64,000 nt of DNA, taken from positions 42,943,503 to 43,007,502 of the forward strand of contig CP136065.1 in assembly GCA_032622095.1 (NCBI GenBank), given 5' to 3'. Every line of letters begins with the position of its first letter. Position 1 is the stretch's first letter. A program made the translations under genes and the position numbers. Of this stretch, positions 1 through 8,879 are shown piece after piece. The stretch comes from Siphonodentalium dalli. Lineage: Eukaryota > Mollusca > Scaphopoda > Gadilida > Siphonodentaliidae. The notes below the pieces were generated by a model. The model searched no databases. It had not been told where the DNA came from and saw nothing but the letters and a program-made list of their open reading frames with translations.

Positions 1-316
1 GGCTGACTGAAGCGTTTTATCGGCCCAACTAAGCCTGTTTTTAGCAGAACTTCATCCACAAAATACGATTATACCATGTATCAGAAGACGTATCAGACTT
101 AGTGTGATTTTTTAAGGGCTTTGCGTTATAAATCGCACTTATTTTTTTATTTCAGTTGTGACTAAAAGCGCAGATGCCGGAAGCCGCTGTCCGGCGATTA
201 CAAGCCAAGTTACAAAATAGATTAACTGGTTTGAACGCATGAATATGTCAATGGTCAGACTGTTCAAAAGAATATTCAAATCAAATAGTGTTCATAGACT
301 GAAAAACTTACATGCC
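1..316. other. Unannotated single-copy-looking sequence
   Basis: No coding region, structural RNA or repeat boundary could be supported here. The sequence leads into the minisatellite that follows. Confidence 0.4.
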
Positions 317-930
317 CGATGGTCATACGAAGTGGAGGTTCTCATATTATTAGCCGGTCATACGTGTAGGAGGTTCTCGTGTGAACATATTATCCGCCGG
401 CGATACGCGGTGGAGGTTCATATTATCCGCCAGTCATACGCAAGGGAGGTTTTCATATTATTCGCTGGTTATACGCGGGGGGGGGGGGTTATAATATTAT
501 CCGCTGGTCATATATGCGGGGTGGGGGGGGGGTTCTCATATGAACATATTATCCGCCAGTCATACGCCGTGGAGGTTCTCATATTATCCTCGGTCATCTG
601 CGGGGGAGGTTCTCATATTATCCACCGGTCATACGGAGGAGTTTTCATATGAACACATTATCCACCAGTCATACGCGGCGGAGGTTCATATTATTCACCG
701 GTCATACACGAGGGCGATTCTCATAGGCGAGGGAGGTTCTCACATTACTCACCGGTCATATGTGTGGGATGTTCTCATATGAACATATTATCTGCCGGTC
801 ATATGACGTGGAGGTTCTCATATTATCCACCGTTCATACGCGGGGGAGGTTCTCATATATCCGTCGGTCATAAGCGGGGGAGAGTCTCAGAATATCCACC
901 AGTCATACGAGGGGGGGGGGTTCTCATATT
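317..930. repeat. Degenerate ~35-bp minisatellite
   Basis: A unit of the form GGTCATACGCGG, a G-run, AGGTTCTCATATTATCCGCC repeats about 17 times with variable G-runs (up to about ten G) and small indels. Open frames across it (for example 239-652) are produced by the repeat, which keeps translating to RSYAVEVHII-type peptides. I do not consider them genes. Copy divergence suggests an old array. Confidence 0.85.
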
Positions 931-1188
931 AGACCTGTGCCCAACGCTCCTTACGGGAAACTTCCCAAAGTTAGTGAAAACAATGAGCCAGTGTGTTTTT
1001 TTTACCATCTGTGCATATCCCGTTTGGATACTCCCATATACAAGAAACAACATTGCCCTTATTTCCAATATATCTCCGTCGTTCTCTCGTTTGTACGAAT
1101 TACCCTATGGGATACTCGCATACATAAATTAAAGATGCAACACAGCCACAAACATTTTATTGCTGCAACACGGATGCGAAAAGGTTAA

Positions 1189-1445
1189 AGTACTCAATCT
1201 GATTCGATGTTCCCTTTATAATCAGATTCAAATTTTTTTTTTTAGAAATGCCACTTCAGTTACCAATTAATTTCCATAAAATATTCCTAATTGCTCTCCG
1301 GAGTTTAGTACAAAATTGCCCGAAACGTGTTATTTAACGACATGTTATTCGTTGAAATTTGGCCTTATTATCCACATAAAGCCTCTTCATTTTAATGATC
1401 CATTTTCATCCCCAATTTGGTCCCACACCAGCAACTTGTCGACTA
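1189..1445 (+). mobile_element. Left part of TTAA-type MITE (AGGTACTC family), diverged
   Basis: It starts after TTAA (1185-1188) with AGTACTCAATCTGATTCG. It continues with motifs shared with the copy at 2263: AAAATTGCCCGAAA, ATTTGG, CATCCCCAATTTGGTCC and CTTGTCGACT. It is interrupted at 1444 by another MITE. Sequence resembling the rest of the family resumes after 1842 (ACACTAATAATTGTC), but the far end is not clear. Confidence 0.6.
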
Positions 1446-1839
1446 GGGGAGGCCAAATTCACGTTTGATAACCAATTAAGCATAAGCGTAATTCCATTAC
1501 TGTCAATCATAAAGCTTCAGCGTAATTCAGATTTCCATTACATTTAAGCTTAATGGCATTGCGCTTTAGTATAATTCAAATTCCATATTTAAATACTCTC
1601 CTGAACCTAAAATGGAAGCAGCCCATTACTGATGCTAGTAACTTTTAATATATATCTATACCTTAGATGATACCATTATATGTAAGGTAGTAAGGTTATG
1701 AAAACATATTACGGTTAAGCTTAATGGCATTACCGCCATTACGCTTAAGCGTAATGGAGTTGTGACTGGGGCTATTATGCTTAAGCGTAGTGTGTATTAC
1801 ACCCAAGCGTAATTATCTAGTAAATATGAATTTGGCCTC
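1446..1839. mobile_element. 394-bp MITE nested in the preceding element
   Basis: The ends are inverted: GGGGAGGCCAAATTCA on the left and TGAATTTGGCCTC on the right, with TA on both sides (1444-1445 and 1840-1841). Removing it restores a continuous GTCGACTA-ATAGACGAC join in the host element. The interior repeats a TTAAGCGTAATGGCATTACGC-type palindromic motif. No coding capacity is seen. The TA target fits a Tc1/mariner-type element, which is an inference. Confidence 0.65.
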
Positions 1840-2262
1840 TAATAGACGACTGTCTAGTGGGACACTAATAATTGTCAATCTATAAAATCTATTTCATACT
1901 CAAGATGGGTTCCTTGATATCTAACAACCGGACCAGATGGCAGGCAGATAACATACCGATTATCTCGATTACACCAGTCTGTCTAACTCGGCCAAGTGAC
2001 CATGGTACCCCTCTGGTTTTATTAGTGACAGGAAAAGCATGCATGTCCAGTATTGTCCACTACAAGTTATCTCTTAACAACAATATCATATACACTTGTG
2101 GCCATGGCCCTCTGACTGGGCAAGCCTTTTTTTATTCATTGTTGACACATTTGAAAATCAACATTCCACTTTCTTCCGATATTTGAACGAAATGCAACTC
2201 GGCCCAAATTCCTGTTCGTATCTATCCACATAGGTCCTGAATTCACTCAATGTTTTATTTAA

Positions 2263-2661
2263 AGGTACCGATTCCAACAGCAACATTTTTAGAATCCCCT
2301 TCATGCAGTTATCGGAATCGATTAATTGCCGAAAATAATGCTAACCGCTGTCAAATATGGTATAAAATTGCCCGAAATTGTTATATTTATCAACATGTTG
2401 GACCAAATTTGGACTTGTTATAAACAGAAAGTCGATTCATTTTAGAGTTATCCATCTTCATCCGCAATTTGGTCCGATACCGACAACTCGTCGACTCTTT
2501 ACTAGACCAGTAATACTCGATTGCAAAAAATAATAGATTTAAAACATCCATTTCTAATAAATCTGGCCTTTGATTGGTGGGTTCCTCGACTCGAATCTAA
2601 TACTTCTGACCGCCCAATCCATATAATAAAAATTGGCGGCCGCTTAATAGGATTGTGCATT
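2263..2661 (-). mobile_element. TTAA-type MITE (AGGTACTC family), copy at 2.3 kb
   Basis: It is flanked by TTAA at 2259-2262 and 2662-2665. The left end AGGTACCGATTCC and the interior (TCGGAATCGATTAATTG, AACATGTTGGACC, GGGTTCCTCGACTCGAATC) match the copy at 38518-38972 in reverse. The right end is diverged (AGGATTGTGCATT). No coding capacity is seen. Confidence 0.7.
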
Positions 2662-2806
2662 TTAACTGATATTCATTCTGCACACCAAAAGAAAAAAGGT
2701 GCAGTACGTATCCCTTAATATCACATTCCTCATTCAATAATCTCCAAGCTGTATATCTAGTTTCAATCGTAGTTACACGTCACACCGCGCCCACCATTTG
2801 CCAATT

Positions 2807-2938
2807 GTACATCCTTCTTTGCTGTTGCCATATTGCAACTGCTGAATTTTGTTTAAAAGTTATAGAAAAAATGTACATCCTTCTTGGCTGCTGCCATATT
2901 GCAACTGCTGAATTTTCTTTAAAAGTTATAGAAAAAAT
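2807..2938. repeat. 66-bp direct duplication, two copies
   Basis: GTACATCCTTCTTTGCTG onward through AAAAGTTATAGAAAAAAT occurs at 2807-2872 and again at 2873-2938 with only a few substitutions. No coding role is seen. Confidence 0.85.
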
Positions 2939-3841
2939 AGCCCACCACCCACAGTCATCTCTGGTTTTTTTTTTTTTGCTATCATCGGTCCACACATATA
3001 TCGAGCACAAGTCCGTATCTAATCTACCTCTTCGTTAAACCGATTATAACCCATGGTGTAATCGGTGCATCGATCTCAGTCGTAACGTCGCTAATGAATC
3101 CATGTGTCAAACGTCAACCGAAATTGCAGGACAGATGTGACCTATTTATGCTAAATAGTTCATGGGTAATCTGATGCATGCATCTTAGTTTTCTTGTGGC
3201 GTTCTGTGGCGTTAGCATTTTATATGCATGTTGTTGTTCATATTCTGGCACCAGATGGTTTTCTGTGACGAAATGCCTGCAAACGTTACCTTGCATTTGC
3301 CAGCGTGTGATCAAATTTTACGCTCTCGTTAATCTTGTTACAGGTGCGTCAAAATTGATTGGGAGACGATGCTTACATATATATACGGGCATGTCTCACA
3401 CCATCTTCCTCGAACCCATTTCCAATTATTATGTAACAATGTTTTAAAAATAAAAATGTGTTTAAACTAATCGATTTACGCTTTGTGGTTATTTCTCATC
3501 GTGTCTCATTAATGGTGCCATTTTACCCAATGATTTACATAATGTTTTACCCCAATGTTTACCCAAGATCACGCGGGAACAAAGCAAACCTCGTGAGAGG
3601 TTGGCAACGATATGGGGAGCTTGACTTTCCTCTTCTATTCACCAGTGAGATACCATTCTTCGTTCAAATGAGCGGATTCCGTAATTTAGATACACGAACT
3701 GGTTGAATGACAAATACAGACGTGTATATTGAGCGTGAATGGGTGCGTATATAAAAAAAAAAAGGATTTTTATACAAAAATAATGGAGATAAAAGAGGGG
3801 GGACATTAATCTAATATCGTTTAAAATTATTATTGTTGACT
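2939..3841. other. Non-coding sequence 3' of the lectin/PAN gene
   Basis: No supported feature. Short open frames lack recognisable domains. An A-run lies at about 3750-3765. Confidence 0.4.
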
Positions 3842-3848
3842 TTTTATT
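3842..3848 (-). promoter_or_regulatory. Candidate polyadenylation signal of the lectin/PAN gene
   Basis: TTTATT on the plus strand reads AATAAA on the minus strand. It lies about 65 bp beyond the TGA of the terminal PAN exon, a normal distance for a short 3' UTR. The motif is common in AT-rich DNA, so the support comes from position. Confidence 0.45.
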
Positions 3849-3913
3849 CGCCATATGAATCATCGAGCTGCAGATCCACATACTGCTCTCCGAGCAATCT
3901 CATTGATTCTTCT

Positions 3914-4125
3914 TCAACATGGTGTGTGATACGACCATCCCTCAGCTGCTATTGTTCCGTCGATGGTTGAGAGGTGTTGACAATCCAGAGTTGGCTTGTT
4001 GAAGTTGAATGATTTGCAGGAGCCCATCTCCGAACAGAGAGCAGAGCAATGAAGTACGCTCCGTGCCTTCGTGATCCCCATGTGTTGCCCAGACGACTTC
4101 CTGTCCTTGATTTTCCGGTAATGAC
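3914..4125 (-). CDS. Terminal exon, PAN/Apple-like cysteine-rich domain of the fucolectin gene
   Basis: Read on the minus strand from the acceptor ...CCAACATGCAG/GTCATTACC, the exon encodes about 70 residues ending in GWSYHTPC and TGA. The segment LHCSALCSEMGSCKSFNFN followed by DCQ has the cysteine spacing and the CxSFN(F/Y) signature of PAN/Apple modules, which typically mediate protein or carbohydrate contacts in secreted proteins. The exon opens in phase 1, exactly the phase in which the F-type lectin exon at 15635 ends, and the TGA is followed by AATAAA. I therefore assign it to the same gene as the two lectin exons 11.5 kb upstream. That joining is an inference from strand, order, phase and domain type. 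It could also be a separate gene or a decayed copy. A start further upstream would add 11-residue repeats (see the 33-bp array). Confidence 0.6.
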
Positions 4126-4252
4126 CTGCATGTTGGACAGAGAACGCGTTATAATGACCTGCATGTTGGACAGAGAACGCGTTGTAATTACCTGCATGTT
4201 GGACAGAGAACGCGTTATAATGAACTGCACGTTGGACAGAGAACGCGTTACC
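4121..4252. repeat. 33-bp tandem repeat (x4) spanning the PAN exon acceptor
   Basis: AATGACCTGCATGTTGGACA plus GAGAACGCGTTAT repeats four times with few substitutions. On the minus strand each unit contains TTCTCTGTCCAACATGCAG/G, a pyrimidine-rich tract followed by an AG. Candidate acceptors give exon starts at 4125, 4158, 4191 and 4224. The unit is 11 codons long and all four copies are open in the PAN frame, adding HYNAFSVQHAG-type residues. Confidence 0.85.
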
Positions 4253-4256
4253 ACCC

Positions 4257-4790
4257 ATGTAAGTATGAAATATAGTAATTTTACAGCCATACCCAACCTA
4301 ACAACAACTACTATAATTGTTTTCATCAACAAAATAATAAATTGTGCAGTTTAGTTTGTTGAAATTGCCATAATATCAGTCATATAATATCATGTACATT
4401 TTTAGTTTTCGGGTATGTCCCTAGCAACCGTTATCACTTCTGTAAGTAAGAAATATGGTAATTTTCAAGTCATTCCCACACTAACGACAGCTATTTAAAT
4501 TGTTTTTACCATAAAAATGCTACATGGTGCTGTTTCATTCTTTTTAAATGTCATAATATCAGTCATATGTGCATTACTTCGATTTTGGATAATGTCCCTA
4601 GCAACCGTTACCACCCCCTGTAAGTAAGAAATATAGCAATTTAGCTATTATAATAATTGTTTTTACCATAATAACATACATGGTGTAGTTTAATTTGTTA
4701 AAACTGCCATAATATCGGTCATATGTATATTTCTCGATTTTGGGTATGTCCCTACCGTGGTATTCGATCGTTACCATGACAACATACATG
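4257..4790. repeat. Degenerate ~180-bp tandem repeat
   Basis: Three diverged units share GTAAGTA(A/T)GAAATAT, TTGTTTTTACCATAA, TGCCATAATATCAGTCATAT and GGGTATGTCCCTAGCAACCG. It lies in the predicted last intron of the lectin/PAN gene. No coding capacity is seen. Confidence 0.7.
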
Positions 4791-5438
4791 TAGATATATA
4801 TGGCCAGTGAACTTGTGCCTGACATTTCCCGACAAGCTAAATATGTTTATGTAGCAAACATAGATGCGTGCACGCAGTTCTAACGAAACCAACATGAAAT
4901 AATTTATTAAATATAAGCTTTCCAATTGTCGGAAGCTTCAATATTTGGATGTATTTTTAAGCCGTTGCCATGAAAACCGAGCAAATTTGAGTGATGTCTA
5001 CCCAATTATTTTTAAAAGCATATGACTCACTAATTGAAATATATGTAGTCAGTTCTCTGCAATATAATGTTATTTTGCGATATATGCATGTCAGCCTGCG
5101 CTAACAGACCATGTAGTTACCCCATCTGTATCCACCAAATGAAGTGGTATTCGATCGTTACCATGACAACGGAGATATATATGACCAGTCAACTTGTGCC
5201 TGGTATTTCCCGACAAGTTAAGTATGTTTATACAGCAAACATAGATATGTGCAGGCAGTTTTAATGAATCCAACGCGAAATAAGTGGTTAAATTAAGCAT
5301 TCCAGTTGTTGAAACCCCAACATTTAGCATGTTTATTTAAGCCGTTGCCATGGCAACCGCACAACTTTGTGTGATGTCTAACCAATTTTTTTTTAAAGCA
5401 TATAACCTACTGATTGAAGTGCACATATATTCAGTTCT
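4757..5438. repeat. ~387-bp direct duplication
   Basis: GTGGTATTCGATCGTTACCA starts at 4757 and again at 5144. Both copies continue through TTGTGCCTG, CCCGACAAG, GCCGTTGCCATG and GTGATGTCTA to CAGTTCTC. Divergence is moderate, so the duplication is not recent. Confidence 0.8.
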
Positions 5439-5631
5439 CCACATGAAAATCCTACGGGGGTCTATGGTGGGGCCAGTACTACCTTGACACTATCACTTTC
5501 GGACTATATTGTTGCCTGTAAATTAACTATCGAAGTTAAATTTTATGGCGAGTTAAATATAACAGAGCAGAGAATCTATGTCATAATTTTCTCGAAAAGG
5601 TCTCACATCAAAGTGAGTGTTCATCGCTTTC

Positions 5632-5816
5632 TTAACCTATATAAATTGATCGAGTGATCGAGTGATCGATTTATCGCTTTCTTAACCTATATAAATCGAT
5701 CGAGTGATCGAGTGATCGATTTATCGCTTTCTTAACCTATATAAATCCATCGAGTGATCGAGTGATCGATAAAAACCTATATAAATCGATCGAGTGATCG
5801 AGTGATCGATTTATGT
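5632..5816. repeat. 50-bp tandem repeat, four units
   Basis: TTATCGCTTTCTTAACCTAT followed by ATAAATCGATCGAGTGATCG repeats with a 50-bp period at 5651, 5701 and 5751, then a shortened 40-bp step to 5791. Each unit contains a nearly palindromic run of GATCGAGTGATCGAT. Confidence 0.9.
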
Positions 5817-6350
5817 ATTATTTTATCGTACTCACTGCGAATCCAGTCCCCATATAAATATGACTGTTGCGAAGATATAAGTTTTCAAGTGACTGGACCA
5901 CCATTTTTCGTGGTGTGAAATTTGCACGCCAAAATTTTACTAAAAACAAATCTGTTCGCTATCCGTTGTTTTAGTATATGAGATGAGTTGTTGAGATGGC
6001 TCATTAGTCTAATAACTTGCTGATATCGTTGGAAAATATGCCCAAAAAAAACCAAACAAACGTTGATATTACCAGATGTTACACAATGATTTAATTTTCG
6101 AGCAAAATATGACAGTCCGATAAATATCCAGATTCGATCTCATTTTTATCAACTACGTCTGACGACACTGGCATTCTAACTGCTTTCTGTGAAAACTCAT
6201 ACATATTCATGTGTCCAAATATGTAAATTGTGATGACTGCGATCCAAACACCAAATCTACACACGTGCTCCTGAAGTCATGTAAACATACACGTGTTTAT
6301 ATGAGTGGTCACTTTTCCCCCAACCAATTTTCGAGCAATACAATCCGCGT
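5817..6350. other. No supported feature
   Basis: AT-rich sequence without a recognisable gene or repeat. Confidence 0.4.
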
Positions 6351-6354
6351 TTAA

Positions 6355-6721
6355 CCCTTTACCCAACAGAAGGGCCCTGTGCCAATGCATTCTCTTATAT
6401 ATGCGAGTCGACCATAGGTCGCCTCGCATATATAAGAGAATGCATTGGCTTAACACATTAAAAATTATAAAATTGTTAAAGAATGTAAGAAAAAATGGTA
6501 AAAAGTGTTAAAAAAAGATTTTATTTAGACCAATGCATTCTCTTATATATGCGAGGCGACCTATGGTCGACTCGCATATGTAAGAGAATGCATTGGCACA
6601 GGGCATAACTGTAACTATCAATGATATCCATATGTGTATGGTTCTATTGAGACAGACTGAAGATATTTTAGGCTGTTGAAGCTTTATTTGGCCGGTTTTG
6701 GCCGGATTGTTGGGTAAAGGG
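6355..6721 (+). mobile_element. piggyBac-like MITE, copy A
   Basis: TTAA at 6351-6354 and 6722-6725 flanks inverted ends CCCTTTACCCAACA and TGTTGGGTAAAGGG. A TTAA target with CCC...GGG ends is the established signature of piggyBac elements. It carries two 67-nt hairpins (6382-6448 and 6530-6596) with arms starting CCAATGCATTCTCTTATATA and an ATA/TAT loop. The second hairpin is the reverse complement of the first. The A-rich spacer and a 3' part with TTTGGCCGGTTTTGGCCGG are shared with the other copies. No transposase is encoded. It is slightly shorter than the 392-bp copies. Confidence 0.9.
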
Positions 6722-6725
6722 TTAA

Positions 6726-7197
6726 TTGCTTCACTATATACATAATACAAGCTTCATCGTCCAAATGTTATACAATAAACAACAGAGAAATAAAGATCCA
6801 GCAATAAACACGTTGTCTGCATGTTCTTCGTATAATATTATAATGCGGACAGGTTGCGTCATCTCATTATTCAGAACACGCACGCGCTATGTACTGTGAT
6901 TTTACGACCGTGGTAAACAAACCTTATTTGGCACGTGACGTAATTAATGATTCGCATGTTAGGAGAAAATACGAGCTACCGGTAAATCAATACATGTTTA
7001 ATATGTGTGCCAATTATAATTATATTAGGTATACTTGTTTTGCCTGTAATTATGAAGTTACGTTCATTATATAGTTTGCTTTTGAACATACCCCGTTTGG
7101 TAAGTTAAGATGCGCGACACAGTTTACGATAACTTCATGAGACTGCAGTCAAACACTGTCGGGGCGGCTTGTATGAATAAGTGCAAAAGTGTCAATA
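6726..7197. other. No supported feature
   Basis: Short open frames only, with no recognisable domain or repeat. Confidence 0.4.
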
Positions 7198-7201
7198 TTA
7201 A

Positions 7202-7681
7202 AGGTACTCAATCCGATCGGAGGGTCCCCATCTCAACAGATTCCAACAACAACAATCCGATCAGAGGGTCCTATATTACTATTTCTTTGGCTTTGGGGGT
7301 AAAAAATATTTTATTCGAGTCGAGGAACCCATCAAACAATGCTCAGAGTTATTAGATATTGATTTTTGAAATTTGTTATTTTCTCGAGATGAGTACTAAT
7401 AATTGCCTTCAACTGCGTAATCTGCTCGAGATGTGTACACCAAAACAATATTCAAACAGACAAGGATGGATAACTCTAAAATCAAGTGGTAATAATAACT
7501 CAATTTTGACTGTGTTCTGGGCCAGAAAGTATTCCCGATAATGAAAAATAATAGATTTCTAAAATCGATATCTAAAAAATCTGAGCTTTGATGGGTGGCT
7601 TCCTCGACTCGAATCAAATATTTTTGACCCCCGAAGCCATTGAAATCGTAATTTAGAAGAGTTTTATCGGATTGAGTACCT
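7202..7681. mobile_element. TTAA-type MITE (AGGTACTC family), copy at 7.2 kb
   Basis: TTAA (7198-7201 and 7682-7685) flanks inverted ends AGGTACTCAATCCGATC and ATCGGATTGAGTACCT. Subterminal TTTCTTTGGCTTTGGGGGTA and CCCCCGAAGCCAT are also inverted, followed by the TCGAGTCGAGGAACCCATC and GTGGCTTCCTCGACTCGAATC arms. It is non-coding. The TTAA target fits Kolobok- or piggyBac-type transposases. The ends do not begin with CCC, so I leave the superfamily open. Confidence 0.8.
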
Positions 7682-7685
7682 TTAA

Positions 7686-8451
7686 TTTATTTTGCAGGTA
7701 GTTATAGATTGGTCGAAGCAACGCATTCTTCAATGCGCGAGTAATTTCATTGGCATGATTCCTCCTGTTTGAAATAATTTATTCCATGGGAGTCGCTAGA
7801 CTTAGATGTTGATTGTAGAATGAAACCTTTGTCTAATTTGAACGAGACTGATGTTCAGTGCCCTGCATGTATAAAGGACCCACATTCACTGATAATGCAC
7901 TGGTCACAGGGAACTGGATTATAAATGTAGCTTTACATACATTCTTTCAAACGAAGCTGACAGAGCATACGCACTTCATGTTTGGGTTAGACCACGGTCG
8001 CGGGTGGCAGCCATTTTTAATATTTAAATCATATGTAGATCAAGATTTATGACCATTTATAAACGACATGTTCAATGTCAGTCTGGGTGAACGTCGACTC
8101 TATATTTGAAATGTTGTAATGAATGTTTAGGTATGAGTTTACTCAGACAGGTTCAATGTATGCTATATTTTGTATTTTACAGGCGCCCATTGTCTATGAT
8201 TATAGTGGTTTCCTGTGGGAATTCTCGCCTCGTCGGTGCCATCATTCTATTCGGACGAAAGGGTGTGAAGTTCAGAAGGTTGATATGATTTCTCCTGATG
8301 GTTGAGTTAAGTTCTGATGCATATCGTGTTCGCGATCTGATTTCATGCAGATTTGGCTACATTTTGCCGAAATAGTGCAGTTTGTTTACAAGTCATATTA
8401 GTTTGTTAAACTAACGCCTTTGCGGCATACAACATCGTTACTTGAAAGCAT
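7686..8451. other. Sequence partly shared with the 13.5-14.3 kb region
   Basis: CAGTCTGGGTGAACGTCGAC (8081 onward) and ATGTTGTAATGAATGTTTAG recur at 13471 and 14255, so this is the edge of the repeated block that follows. No gene is supported. Confidence 0.5.
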
Positions 8452-8879
8452 ATACGCAAGATCGGATCGGGCCCATATATGCAGGGATTGTACCCTGGTT
8501 GTACTTTATTTCTCCATATGGCCCACGCCTAGCATGTGTGGTTTTCGCTGGCGAATGTTGAACAGAGAGCACATTCAACATTCGTTCAACATTCGTGTGA
8601 AGTTGGCACAACATTCAACATTCGATTTTTTCTTCTTTTTTTAACATGAATGGATTAAGTAGATCGTATATATATTACCACTCTCAAAATTAGAGTATTC
8701 CATACTTCGATGCACATTTTTGAGCAATTTTAATTCCGGGGGGGAGAGAGAGGCACATCATATAGGCTTGATCGGATCGGGCCCATATATGCAGGGATTG
8801 TTCCCTAATGGTACTTTAATTCTCCATAGGGCCCACGCCTAGCATGTGTGGTTTTTGCTGGCGAATGTTGAACAGAGAG
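8452..8879 (+). repeat. ~310-bp satellite, first one and a third units
   Basis: Units begin GATCGGATCGGGCCCATATA at 8460 and 8770. Each contains GCCTAGCATGTGTGG, a cluster of TTCAACATTCG motifs, TGAATGGATTAAGT and AATTCCGGGGG. The second unit is cut at 8879 by a 3.96-kb insertion and resumes at 12844. Confidence 0.85.

Noticed and set aside
239-1132. Overlapping plus-strand frames of 80-137 codons
   Set aside because: They run through a minisatellite and encode only its repeated peptide; no domain, splice site or start context supports them.
6305-6750. Frames encoding CILLYMR...RIYKRMHW in many places
   Set aside because: These peptides come from the MITE hairpins and recur at each copy; they are not a gene family.
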